Origin: Pseudaeromonas sp041441555
Lineage (GTDB): Bacteria; Pseudomonadota; Gammaproteobacteria; Enterobacterales; Aeromonadaceae
Direction of reading: 5' to 3'
Assembly: GCA_041441555.1 (NCBI GenBank)
Contig: JASDSW010000049.1
Span: forward strand, 1-19,175
Length of the DNA: 19,175 nt
A program made the position numbers and the translations under genes. Below, in pieces: positions 7,799-16,286 of the stretch. The notes under the pieces were generated by a model. That model made no database searches and had not been told where the DNA came from. It saw nothing but the letters and a program-made list of their open reading frames with translations. Positions within the stretch are counted from its first letter, which is position 1. Every line of letters starts with the position of its first letter.

Positions 7799-9595
7799 TC
7801 AGCAGGCGGCCTGGGGCTGACACTGAGCGGGCAGGCGTGGCAGGAACAGCTGCGGCGGCAGAAAGCCGTCGATGCGGGCGAGGGGCTCGGCGGCCTGACC
7901 AAAAAACTGGATGGCGGGCAGGCCGGTGACCTGCAGCTGTTGCAGCAGCGCCTGTTGCTCGTCATCGATCTGGCTGAGATCGGCGCGCAGCAGCCGATAG
8001 TGGGCCAACTGCTGCCGCACCTGGGCATCACTGAAGGTCTGCTCCTCGAACTGCCGGCAGGCCACGCACCAGTCGGCATAGAGATCCAGCATCACGGGTT
8101 GTCCCTGTTGCCGAGCCGCCGCCAACTGCTGGTTGAGCTCCGCCAGATTGCGGACTGCGACAAAGGGCAGTGGGGTATGTGTCGCGGGGGCCAGCCCGAA
8201 CCAACCGGCTACCGCCAGCAGCGGCAGTAACAGCAGGGCCAGGCGCCGCAGGCGCGAGATGGGGCAGAGGGTCAGCAGCAGATAGCCGAGGGTCAGGGTG
8301 ATCAGCAGGCACCAGGCGGCGCGGATCAGCGGCTCCGGCAGGATGCGCGCCAACAGTAGCACCGGCACGGCCAGCAGGATGAAGCCGAACAGTACCTTGA
8401 CCCGCTGCATCCACACCCCGCGGCGCGGTAACCAGCGCGGACCTAGCGTGCCGAGCAGCAACAGCGGCAACCCCATCCCCAACGCTAGGGCGTAGAGGAG
8501 CAGGGCTCCGAGGGCGCGATCCCCGCTTTGGGCGACATAGAGCAGAGCGCCGGAGAGCGGCGCCGTGGTGCAGGGGGAGCAGACCAGGGCGGAGATGGCC
8601 CCCATCAGGAAGACCCCGGGCAGCGATCCGCCGGCCTGCTGACCGGCCAGGCGGTGCAGGCCGTGCTGCCAACTGGCAGGCAGCTGCAAGGAGAAGGCGC
8701 CAAACATGGCGGCCGCCAGCCCGACAAACAGCAGGCTGAAGCCGGCGAGTACCAGCGGTTGTTGCAGCCAGGCTTGCAGGCCGGCTCCCATGGCCGCCAC
8801 GGCGAGGCCAAGCAGCGTATAGGTCAGCGCCATCCCCTGCACATAGGCCAGCGACAACAGGAATGAGCGACGCAGCGGCAGGGCGCCGCGGCCGAGGATG
8901 ATGGCGCTGAGGATGGGGTACATGGGCAGCATGCAGGGGGTCAGCGCCAGGCCAAGTCCCAGCAGCAGGAAGAGTCCGGCCGCCGCCAGCCAGCTGCCGC
9001 TCAGGGCCCCTGGTAAGCGATCACTCGCATCGTTGCGAGCCGGGGGCGGCGTGGGCGCCGGTTGGGCGGTGGGGGCAGGCGGCTCGACCGCCGGTTGGGC
9101 GTTCGCGGCTTGCCCGGCGGCGCTGACGGCCTGCAGCGGGATCGCCTTATGGACGGGCGGATAGCAGAGTCCCTCGGTACAGCCCTGATAGCTCAGGGTC
9201 AACACGCTCTTTTCGCTGGCCCGCTGCAGCGGGATGGTGAAATCGAGGCTGTGGTAGAAGACCTCGGTCTGACCGAAAAACTCATCCTGGTGCGGCTCGC
9301 CGTTGGGCAATTGCACCTCACCCAGTTGGCCCTCACTCACCTGCCAGCTCAGCTTGTCTCGATAGAGGTAATGGCCCTCGGCAATATCCAGCGCGATGCG
9401 CAACTGGTTCCCCTCCTGGCGGCTGGTCAGGACGAAGGCCTGATCCGCTGGCAGGTGGCGGGGCTTGGCTGGGGAGAGCCCCAGCTCGCCGAGCAGTTGG
9501 TCGGCGGACTGTGCCTGAGCGGCGGCAACCACGGGGGAGGCGAGGCCAGCCAGCAAGGTGACCAGCAGTGACAGGGCGTGCAGGAGTCGGTTCAT
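7799..9595 (-). CDS. dsbD: Thiol:disulfide interchange protein DsbD
   Basis: This 598-residue inner-membrane protein passes electrons from cytoplasmic thioredoxin to periplasmic DsbC, DsbG and CcmG. All three modules and their cysteine pairs are visible. After a signal peptide (about 1-26), the periplasmic alpha domain has QGCTEGLCYPP (Cys139, Cys144). The eight-helix beta domain has TPCMLPMYP (Cys221) and SPCTTAP (Cys342). The C-terminal thioredoxin-like gamma domain has DWCVACR (Cys510, Cys513). A Pro/Ala-rich linker (about 165-190) joins alpha to beta. The start at 9595 is chosen because it gives a signal peptide and overlaps the cutA stop (ATGA). The frame is open further upstream, but that extension reads antisense-like through cutA and is not protein-like. 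It is co-transcribed with cutA, as in enterobacteria. Confidence 0.95.
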   Translation of the reverse strand: MNRLLHALSLLVTLLAGLASPVVAAAQAQSADQLLGELGLSPAKPRHLPADQAFVLTSRQEGNQLRIALDIAEGHYLYRDKLSWQVSEGQLGEVQLPNGEPHQDEFFGQTEVFYHSLDFTIPLQRASEKSVLTLSYQGCTEGLCYPPVHKAIPLQAVSAAGQAANAQPAVEPPAPTAQPAPTPPPARNDASDRLPGALSGSWLAAAGLFLLLGLGLALTPCMLPMYPILSAIILGRGALPLRRSFLLSLAYVQGMALTYTLLGLAVAAMGAGLQAWLQQPLVLAGFSLLFVGLAAAMFGAFSLQLPASWQHGLHRLAGQQAGGSLPGVFLMGAISALVCSPCTTAPLSGALLYVAQSGDRALGALLLYALALGMGLPLLLLGTLGPRWLPRRGVWMQRVKVLFGFILLAVPVLLLARILPEPLIRAAWCLLITLTLGYLLLTLCPISRLRRLALLLLPLLAVAGWFGLAPATHTPLPFVAVRNLAELNQQLAAARQQGQPVMLDLYADWCVACRQFEEQTFSDAQVRQQLAHYRLLRADLSQIDDEQQALLQQLQVTGLPAIQFFGQAAEPLARIDGFLPPQLFLPRLPAQCQPQAAC

Positions 9596-9909
9596 CGGGT
9601 GACGTCTTGTATCCAGTTCAGGTAATCGGCATCGGCGAGCATCACCGGCAGTGCCAGGATCTCGGGCACCTCGTAGGGGTGGTGCTCGCGCAGGAAGAGG
9701 CGCAGTGGCTCGAACAGCTCTCGGCGGCTCTTGATCAGCAGTTGGCACTCCTCGCTCTGCTCCACCTTCTGCTGCCAGCAGTAGATGGATTGCATGGCGG
9801 GGATCAGGTTGACGCAGGCGGCCAGACGCTGGTCCACCAACTGACTGGCCAGCAGGTTGGCAACCCCTTCGGAGGGGCAGGTACAGAGCACGAGAATGGC
9901 ATCGGTCAT
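9592..9909 (-). CDS. cutA: Divalent-cation tolerance protein CutA
   Basis: This is a 105-residue member of the CutA1 family, small cytosolic trimers with a ferredoxin-like fold similar to PII signalling proteins. They are linked to copper and other divalent cation tolerance, with an unclear mechanism. Characteristic segments are TCPSEGVANLLASQLV, LAACVNLIPAMQSIYCW (the core beta-strand motif), KSRRELF and HPYEVPEILALPV near the C-terminus. The length is standard. Its TGA overlaps the dsbD ATG. It diverges from fxsA across a 186-base gap that contains a good -10 element for it. Confidence 0.95.
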   Translation of the reverse strand: MTDAILVLCTCPSEGVANLLASQLVDQRLAACVNLIPAMQSIYCWQQKVEQSEECQLLIKSRRELFEPLRLFLREHHPYEVPEILALPVMLADADYLNWIQDVTR

Positions 9910-9940
9910 GGCACGGTTCCGTCAGTAAGGTGGCGAATCC

Positions 9941-9946
9941 ACTATA
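9941..9946 (-). promoter_or_regulatory. Probable -10 element of the cutA-dsbD promoter
   Basis: TATAGT on the minus strand lies 32 bases upstream of the cutA ATG in the cutA/fxsA divergent gap. The matching -35 (around TGCAT, 17-18 bases further up) is poor. Confidence 0.45.
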
Positions 9947-10095
9947 ACGAGGCGGCTGGATAAATGCATCCGCCGCCCCAAGCGGCGAGGGAAAAACGGA
10001 AATTGGCGAAATAAACGGCATTCGGAGTTGAAATCCGCGGCCGGCGGCCATATCTACACCAGACTGCGGGTCGCATCCCTTTTTTTGAGGTTGTT

Positions 10096-10608
10096 ATGGG
10101 TAAGTTACTACTGGGCTTGATCGGCCTCTTCTTCGTCGAGATCTGGGTGCTGATCAAGGTCGGCTCCAGCATCGGGGCCCTGACGACCCTGATCCTGATG
10201 GTGGTGGCGGCCATGCTGGGTGGCCAACTGGTGCGCAGCCAAGGCGTCATGACGCTGTTCAATCTGCAAAAGCGCATGCAGGCCGGAGAGGCGCCCGGCA
10301 GCGATCTGTTGCAGGGGATCTGGCTGGCCGTGGCCGGCTTCTTGTTTATCTTCCCCGGCTTCATCAGCGATATTTTCGGCCTGTTGCTGCTGCAACCGGC
10401 CATCCGCCGCCTGCTGACCCTGTTCCTGGTCTCGCGATTGGCGCGCTCCGGTGGTCAGGGCACCACCTTCTACAGTCGTTCCTATCATGCCGAGCTCCAT
10501 GACGAGGCGCGGCCCAGCGAAGCGTTCAGCGAGCGTCCGGGTCAATCCGACGCGCCAGCGGCCAAGCCGGGCACCACCATCGACGGCAAGTATGAGCGCA
10601 AGGATTAA
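10096..10608 (+). CDS. fxsA: FxsA family inner-membrane protein
   Basis: This is a 170-residue polytopic membrane protein of the FxsA/YjeG family. E. coli FxsA, when overproduced, relieves F-plasmid exclusion of phage T7, and its normal role is unknown. Four hydrophobic segments are visible: residues about 4-20, 26-45, 75-90 and 92-115, with the conserved FPGFISDIFGLLLLQPAIRRLL block between the last two. The C-terminus is a hydrophilic tail of about 50 residues. The start has GAGG six bases upstream. It sits just before groES, the usual order in this group, with the groE heat-shock promoter in between. Confidence 0.93.
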   Translation: MGKLLLGLIGLFFVEIWVLIKVGSSIGALTTLILMVVAAMLGGQLVRSQGVMTLFNLQKRMQAGEAPGSDLLQGIWLAVAGFLFIFPGFISDIFGLLLLQPAIRRLLTLFLVSRLARSGGQGTTFYSRSYHAELHDEARPSEAFSERPGQSDAPAAKPGTTIDGKYERKD

Positions 10609-10651
10609 CGAGCTTCGCGGGACGGTGAGATGAATATTTTCATCCAGCCCC

Positions 10652-10679
10652 CTTGAAGCGGAAAAATACGTCCCCACAT
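10652..10679 (+). promoter_or_regulatory. Sigma-32 heat-shock promoter of groES-groEL
   Basis: The -35 element CTTGAAG (10652-10658) is separated by 13 bases from the -10 element CCCCACAT (10672-10679). This agrees closely with the RpoH consensus CTTGAA, 13-15 bases, CCCCATNT. Expected transcription start is about 10686, leaving a ~70-base leader before groES. Confidence 0.85.
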
Positions 10680-10689
10680 TGGTGGGGAC
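10670..10689. promoter_or_regulatory. Perfect inverted repeat over the groE -10 and start site
   Basis: Arms GTCCCCAC (10670-10677) and GTGGGGAC (10682-10689) with loop ATTG form a perfect 8-bp palindrome. Its left arm contains most of the sigma-32 -10 element. It is not the CIRCE element bound by HrcA (TTAGCACTC/GAGTGCTAA). Because the expected RNA starts inside the right arm, a DNA-level operator role fits better than an RNA hairpin for the heat-shock transcript. Confidence 0.5.
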
Positions 10690-10695
10690 ATCAAT

Positions 10696-10725
10696 TTTAC
10701 ATGTGGCCACTGACGGCCGTATTTA
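10696..10725 (+). promoter_or_regulatory. Possible sigma-70 promoter of groES-groEL
   Basis: TTTACA (10696-10701) and TATTTA (10720-10725) are separated by 18 bases, downstream of the sigma-32 promoter. The hexamers are fair. Such a promoter would supply basal chaperonin expression, and it has not been demonstrated. Confidence 0.4.
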
Positions 10726-10755
10726 AGGTAACAACACTCATTGGGAGAGTTATCG

Positions 10756-11049
10756 ATGAAAATTCGTCCATTACATGACCGCGTCATCATCAAGCGCACC
10801 GAAGTTGAAGCCAAGTCTGCTGGCGGTATCGTCCTGACTGGCTCTGCTGCCCAGAAGTCCACTCGTGGTGAGGTTCTGGCCGTGGGCTCGGGTCGTATCC
10901 TGGACAGCGGTGAAGTCAAGCCGATGGCGGTCAAGGTGGGTGACCAGGTGATCTTCAACGAAGGTTACAACGTCAAGACCGAAAAACTGGACGGTCAGGA
11001 AGTATTGATCCTGTCTGAGTCCGACATCCTGGCTATCGTAGAAGCCTAA
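10756..11049 (+). CDS. groES: Co-chaperonin GroES
   Basis: This 97-residue subunit forms the heptameric lid of the GroEL folding chamber. It starts MKIRPLHDRVIIKR, has the mobile-loop region EAKSAGGIVLTGSAAQKS (about residues 16-33), and ends ILAIVEA. The ATG at 10756 is chosen over an in-frame TTG at 10741 because it gives the standard N-terminus and length, and has GGGAGAG six bases upstream. It is the first gene of the groE operon. GroEL follows after 73 bases. Confidence 0.98.
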   Translation: MKIRPLHDRVIIKRTEVEAKSAGGIVLTGSAAQKSTRGEVLAVGSGRILDSGEVKPMAVKVGDQVIFNEGYNVKTEKLDGQEVLILSESDILAIVEA

Positions 11050-11122
11050 GCGGTTGGCATAAGAAGCCTAAGTTTGCCGATTGGCACTTTACCTCTAACT
11101 CTCGATTTAAGGATTGAATGAA

Positions 11123-12760
<1,638 letters not shown>

Positions 12761-12785
12761 TTCGCTAGCTCACGCTAACATGTTG

Positions 12786-12816
12786 AAAAAAGGCCGGTTT
12801 TTAACCGGCCTTTTTT
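12786..12816 (+). terminator. Rho-independent terminator of groES-groEL
   Basis: A long stem, AAAAAAGGCCGGTT pairing with AACCGGCCTTTTTT around a TTT loop, begins 25 bases after the groEL stop. The A- and T-runs flank a 7-8 bp GC core, so it could act in both directions. Confidence 0.93.
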
Positions 12817-12903
12817 ATGTCTGACTTTGGCAGTCAGCGTATGGTTTCGCGCCTGACGGGCGGATTTCGACGCGCAAGTGTCGATTCCCGACTCTCGACT
12901 CTT

Positions 12904-13201
12904 GATTCGGATTGAGCCGGTTCCGCCTGGCAGGCATTGGCGATCTGTCCACCTGTGGCGGACGGCGGCGGGCCAAGGGGGAAAAGGCCTCCCCCTTGGC
13001 AATCCCGGGCCCGGGTGTATGCCGACTGCCGGGACAGCCCCGGGCTGCGGGTCGTCTTTCACCGGCCGGGAGCCACACGCCATCCCTGGCGTGACGCTCC
13101 CTCTTGCGGTCATCCTGACCACGCACCAGCTACAGCCACCCCTTCGCCCGGCCCGGCAGACGGCTTGGGGTTTAGGTGTCATTGCAACGAGCAAGAGCTG
13201 G
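12904..13201 (+). repeat. Structured ~300-bp repeat, copy 1
   Basis: It aligns without gaps to copy 2 (offset 2450) from 12911 to 13201, with about 27 mismatches counted by eye. The stretch 12963-13102 is identical in both. Stems visible: 12924-12942 (weak), 12947-12963, 12972-12982 with 12990-13000 (11 bp, GCCAAGGGGGA), 13035-13047, 13076-13082 with 13087-13093 (CACGCCA/TGGCGTG), and 13106-13122. A long-range stem of 12 of 13 pairs joins 13021-13033 to 13152-13164. In stem 12947-12963 two base pairs differ from copy 2 by compensatory changes (T-A to C-G, C-G to A-T). This looks like a folded RNA or DNA element, not a gene. Ends are approximate. No terminal inverted repeats were seen. Confidence 0.8.
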
Positions 13202-13312
13202 TTGCGTCTGATGCTCGGCAGACGGCGAAAAAATGGGTCGATGCCAAATGGGGCCTTGTCGTATCATGCGGCTTCTTCAATCAAGGATGAGCAGACACAC
13301 AAGGGAGTCGAC

Positions 13313-13801
13313 ATGGGAAAGTTACTATTGGTTGTGGTGCTGGTGGCGGCCGGATATTACTGGTTCTCGCACCGGCAGGATCAGGCGGTGATTGGGGAGA
13401 TCGAGAACCCCGTCTATGCCGAGGCCCGGGTCGATCTGAAGGTTGAGGGGCGAGAGCTCAATATGGTGCTGCTCGGCAAGATGGTGGATGAAGAGGATTG
13501 CTCAGCTCGGGGTGAACGCTTCTGGCGCGATGCGCTGGAGGCGTGCACCGAGTGCCAGTTTGTGCGCTATGAGTGCAAGTCGGAGCTCGACGAGAATTAT
13601 CAACCTCTGTTTGCCAATCAGCTGACGCGCACCTCCTATGTGCGGCTTGAACGCGGCAACGGCGATGAGCGCGATGGGCGCATGCTGGTCTGGGGCTTGA
13701 ACAAGTACGAGGCCGATATGGTCTGTAACCTCCTGAAGCTGAAGATGAAGAGCAGCTACAGTGGTCAGGTGACCTGTGTCGATGGCGACCCCAACGCCTA
13801 G
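13313..13801 (+). CDS. Hypothetical membrane-anchored protein, cysteine-containing
   Basis: This 162-residue protein is one I do not recognise. Residues 3-19 (KLLLVVVLVAAGYYWF) form a single membrane anchor or uncleaved signal. The rest is hydrophilic and mixed in charge, and probably faces the periplasm. Cysteines at about 65, 80, 83, 90, 136 and 152 are enough for disulfides, which would suit an exported domain. The start ATG has a strong AAGGGAG six bases upstream. It lies 111 bases after repeat copy 1 and converges with the VOC gene, 15 bases from its stop. Codon use fits the neighbouring core genes, so it is probably a resident gene and not a recent import. Confidence 0.8.
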   Translation: MGKLLLVVVLVAAGYYWFSHRQDQAVIGEIENPVYAEARVDLKVEGRELNMVLLGKMVDEEDCSARGERFWRDALEACTECQFVRYECKSELDENYQPLFANQLTRTSYVRLERGNGDERDGRMLVWGLNKYEADMVCNLLKLKMKSSYSGQVTCVDGDPNA

Positions 13802-13816
13802 TGCCTGCGGGTGGCG

Positions 13817-14212
13817 CTATTCGGGTTGATGGCAGACGGCTTCGACGTTGTTGCCGTCCGGGTCGAGGGCGAAGGCGCCGTAATAGTGGGCGTGGTAGTG
13901 GGGGCGCAGCCCCGGCTGACCGTTGTCTTGCCCACCCTGGGCCAGAGCCGCTGCATGGAAGGCATCCACAGCGGCACGGTTTTGGGCACTAAAGGCGATA
14001 TGCCGTGGCGTCGCCGCGCTGCGGGTCTCGATGACCCAGAAAGTGAAGCGCCCCTCCGGACCAAAGGCACACATCCGCTGGGTCGGGAAGTCGGCATTCC
14101 ACTCGGCCACCCTCTCGATCTGCTCCGTCACACCCAGCGGGGCGAATACGGCACGATAGAAGTCGCGGGTGGCCAGATAGTCGCTGGCATAGGTACTGAG
14201 ATGATCAATCAT
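13817..14212 (-). CDS. VOC-fold (glyoxalase/dioxygenase superfamily) protein
   Basis: This 131-residue single-domain protein belongs to the vicinal oxygen chelate superfamily. It has the beta-alpha-beta-beta-beta layout: MIDHLSTYASD...FYRAVFAPLGV at the N-terminus, RHIAFSA at 70-76 and ALDPDGNNVEAV at 115-126. Candidate metal ligands are His4, His71 and Glu124. A HYHAHYYGAF segment precedes the last strand. Small proteins like this include lactoylglutathione-lyase-like and antibiotic-resistance-like enzymes. The substrate cannot be told. The start ATG at 14212 is preferred over 14227 because AGGA lies eight bases before it. It diverges from the IS and repeat copy 2. Confidence 0.87.
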   Translation of the reverse strand: MIDHLSTYASDYLATRDFYRAVFAPLGVTEQIERVAEWNADFPTQRMCAFGPEGRFTFWVIETRSAATPRHIAFSAQNRAAVDAFHAAALAQGGQDNGQPGLRPHYHAHYYGAFALDPDGNNVEAVCHQPE

Positions 14213-14291
14213 GGTCGGGGTCCTCATGGAATGTGATGGTTATACCGTGTGACGATTTTCGCCCTTGACGGTCGAGGCCGACACCCGGATC

Positions 14292-14307
14292 TGGATTCGG
14301 TTTGATC
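14292..14307 (+). repeat. Left end of structured repeat copy 2, cut off by the IS
   Basis: Bases TGGATTCGGTTTGATC here match the left end of copy 1 (TTGATTCGGATTGAG around 12902-12916). The rest of copy 2 resumes at 15359, after the IS. The last nine bases are the left target-site duplicate. Confidence 0.65.
14299..14307 (+). repeat. Target-site duplication of the IS, left copy
   Basis: GGTTTGATC directly precedes the left inverted repeat. An identical nonamer directly follows the right one at 15359-15367. Nine bases is the duplication size made by IS903-type elements. Confidence 0.93.
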
Positions 14308-15358
14308 GGCGTTGTTGCTCAAATCAGTGAACTATCTGGCTCAGCGGTGATCTGATCTCTTAGAGCAACCAGCAGGAGTGCCAGATGGGCAAGTCCAAGT
14401 ACAAGATCAGCAACTGGAAACAGTACAACCAGGCCTTGGTGCAACGGGGTTCGTTGACCGTCTGGATGGATGAGCAAGCCATGCAGCAGTGGCATTGCCA
14501 TACTCACCATGGCCGCCGAGGGCGTGGTTTCCACTATAGCGACACCGCCATCGAGACCGCCTTGATGCTCAAGGGGGTGTTCAAGTTACCGCTTCGCGCC
14601 CTGCAAGGCTTCATCGACTCGCTGTTCCAACTGATGGATGTGCCTTTGCGGTCGCCGGACTATAGCTGTATCAGCAAGCGCGCCAAGACGGTTGAGATCA
14701 AGTACCGTCTACCCAGCCAAGGCCCGGTTGCTCACCTGGTCATTGATGCCACCGGCCTCAAGGTCTATGGCGAAGGCGAATGGAAAATTCGCAAGCACGG
14801 CAAGGAGAAACGCCGCGTTTGGCGCAAGCTGCACCTGGCCGTTGATGCGGCTACCCATGCCATCGTTGCGGCAGAAGTCAGCCTGGAGACGGTGGCGGAT
14901 AACGAAGTACTGCCGACCTTGCTCAACCCGTTGCGGCGCAAGATAGAACAAGTCAGCGCCGATGGCGCCTATGACACCAAAGCTTGTTATGCCCTACTGC
15001 AAAAGAAGGGCGCCAAGGCCACCATCCCGCCGAGAAAGAACGCGGCACTGTGGGAAGACGGCCATCCCCGCAACGAAGCGGTTGCAGCGCTCAAGGCCGG
15101 TGAACTGGAACAATGGAAAAAGGCCTCCGGCTACCATCAGCGCTCGATAGCCGAGACCGCCATGTATCGCTTCAAACAGCTCATCGGGCCGAAACTGAGC
15201 CTGCGGAGCTACAACGCTCAGGTGGGCGAGATCCTGGCTGGAGTCAAGGTCATGAACAAGCTCATAGGGCTTGGTATGCCTGTTCGTCAGCCGGTTAACT
15301 AAGCGAGAACTGCGAGTTGGGGAACGACTGTCCGGACATGGATTTGATCAACAACGCC
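14308..15358 (+). mobile_element. Complete insertion sequence, IS5 family, IS903 type, 1051 bp
   Basis: Terminal inverted repeats GGCGTTGTTGCTCAAATC (14308-14325) and, reversed, GGCGTTGTTGATCAAATC (15341-15358) match at 17 of 18 positions. They resemble the known IS903 end GGCTTTGTTGAATAAATC. A 9-bp target duplication flanks both sides, and one intact transposase fills the interior. Length, ends and duplication size are typical of the IS903 group. The exact duplication and open transposase suggest a recent insertion that may still be active. The specific ISfinder name was not determined. Confidence 0.96.
14385..15302 (+). CDS. IS5-family transposase (DDE type)
   Basis: This 305-residue transposase catalyses cut-and-paste or copy-type movement of the surrounding IS. 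The catalytic triad is visible: Asp121 in LVIDATGL, Asp193 in SADGAYDT, and Glu257 in the family motif R-SIAE-AMYRFK. The segment KVYGEGEWKIRKHGK...RRVWRKLHLAVDA is typical of the IS903 group. The N-terminal part (about residues 1-100) matches the DNA-binding region of these proteins. AGGAG lies seven bases before the ATG. No frameshift or internal stop is present, so it is probably functional. Confidence 0.96.
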   Translation: MGKSKYKISNWKQYNQALVQRGSLTVWMDEQAMQQWHCHTHHGRRGRGFHYSDTAIETALMLKGVFKLPLRALQGFIDSLFQLMDVPLRSPDYSCISKRAKTVEIKYRLPSQGPVAHLVIDATGLKVYGEGEWKIRKHGKEKRRVWRKLHLAVDAATHAIVAAEVSLETVADNEVLPTLLNPLRRKIEQVSADGAYDTKACYALLQKKGAKATIPPRKNAALWEDGHPRNEAVAALKAGELEQWKKASGYHQRSIAETAMYRFKQLIGPKLSLRSYNAQVGEILAGVKVMNKLIGLGMPVRQPVN

Positions 15359-15367
15359 GGTTTGATC
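15359..15367 (+). repeat. Target-site duplication of the IS, right copy
   Basis: GGTTTGATC follows the right terminal inverted repeat and is identical to 14299-14307. Confidence 0.93.
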
Positions 15368-15651
15368 CGGTTCCGCCCTGTCGGCTTGGGCGATTTGCCA
15401 ACCTGCCGTTGGCGGCGGCGGGCCAAGGGGGAAAAGGCCTCCCCCTTGGCAATCCCGGGCCCGGGTGTATGCCGACTGCCGGGACAGCCCCGGGCTGCGG
15501 GTCGTCTTTCACCGGCCGGGAGCCACACGCCATCCCTGGCGTGACGCTCCCTTTTGCGGTCATCCTGACCGCGCACCGGCTGCAGCCACCCCTTCGCCCG
15601 GCCCGGCAGACGGCTTCGAGTTTGGGTGTAATTGAAACGGGCAAAAGCTGG
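15359..15651 (+). repeat. Structured ~300-bp repeat, copy 2 (main part)
   Basis: It is colinear with copy 1 (offset 2450). The hairpin at 15397-15413 (GCCAAC, loop CTGCC, GTTGGC) is fully paired, whereas copy 1 has an A-C mismatch there. The hairpin at 15556-15572 is GCGGTCA/TGACCGC, also fully paired and one pair better than in copy 1. The 11-bp stem at 15422-15450 and the long-range stem 15471-15483 with 15602-15614 are conserved unchanged. Its left end was displaced to 14292 by the IS. It lies 3' of the pilin-like gene, which is on the other strand. Confidence 0.8.
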
Positions 15652-15676
15652 GTTCACCCGGGGAGATCCCGGATCT

Positions 15677-16195
15677 TTACCCTGCGACGGGTTCCAGTTT
15701 AAAACCCGGCCTATAGTCGCAACTGGCCATGATCTTGGCGATATCGGCGAAGTCGGGGCTGACGCAGTGCCACTGCAGACCGGCGGTCTGGGCATGGGTG
15801 GCATCCGGGATGAAGTAAATGATGCCGTTGTCGATGCCGGACTGCTTGTTATAAACAATCTTCACCGCCCCTTGGGCGACGACCTCGGCACGCTCCACCA
15901 CATCGCCATCATCGGCGAAGGCGGCGGGCTCGGGCACGCCAATCGCTTTATTGTTGGTCGGCATCTGGTTGTTCATCTGCCAATAGACATCGATGGAGGT
16001 CTGGAAGCGTGTGGCGATCTCGAATCCATTGGCGATGTTGGCTTGCGCCCGGATGGCATCGATCTGCTGGGCATCCATCTTTTCCGTCATGGAGTTCGGT
16101 TTTTCGAAGAACTTATAGAGAAAAATGGCTGCCAGTACCGCGCAGAATGTAATGGCGAAGTGGATCAGGTATTTGCTGAGATTCCCGGTTTGCAT
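15677..16195 (-). CDS. Pilin-like protein with an uncleaved membrane anchor
   Basis: This 172-residue protein has one hydrophobic helix near the N-terminus (about residues 7-27, YLIHFAITFCAVLAAIFLYKFF). The rest resembles the globular part of type IVa pilins: a long amphipathic helix (QANIANGFEIATRFQTSIDVYW), MPTNNKAIGVPEPAA as in the alpha-beta loop, and a C-terminal pair of cysteines in LQWHCVSPDF...MASCDY, like the pilin disulfide loop. It lacks the prepilin peptidase site (Gly then FTLIE with Glu5), so it should not be processed into a pilus in the usual way. The start at 16195 is chosen because AAGGA lies eight bases upstream. No other pilus genes are nearby. Function unknown. Confidence 0.8.
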   Translation of the reverse strand: MQTGNLSKYLIHFAITFCAVLAAIFLYKFFEKPNSMTEKMDAQQIDAIRAQANIANGFEIATRFQTSIDVYWQMNNQMPTNNKAIGVPEPAAFADDGDVVERAEVVAQGAVKIVYNKQSGIDNGIIYFIPDATHAQTAGLQWHCVSPDFADIAKIMASCDYRPGFKLEPVAG

Positions 16196-16286
16196 GGTCA
16201 ACGTCCTTGTTGTGTGTGGGATGATGAATGTAGTTTCAGCTCACCTTGGATCTGTTGGTTGCGTGGCTTGCATCGCCTGTTTCTGG

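Noticed and set aside
9596..10051. 150-residue N-terminal extension of dsbD
   Set aside because: It runs through cutA in another frame, is low in protein-like character, and the internal Met at 9595 gives a proper signal peptide and ATGA coupling.
10629..10644. GATGAA/TTCATC inverted repeat after fxsA as a terminator
   Set aside because: The stem is only 6 bp and AT-rich, with no T-run. Probably chance.
12878..13290. Open frames on both strands inside the structured repeat, conserved in copy 2
   Set aside because: They are Pro/Gly/Arg-rich in every frame and follow from high GC with few stops. Differences between copies preserve base pairing, not codons.
12904..15651. The two direct repeats as ends of a composite transposon carrying the hypothetical and VOC genes
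   Set aside because: The repeats encode no transposase and show no terminal inverted repeats or flanking duplication. The only transposase belongs to an IS inserted later within copy 2.
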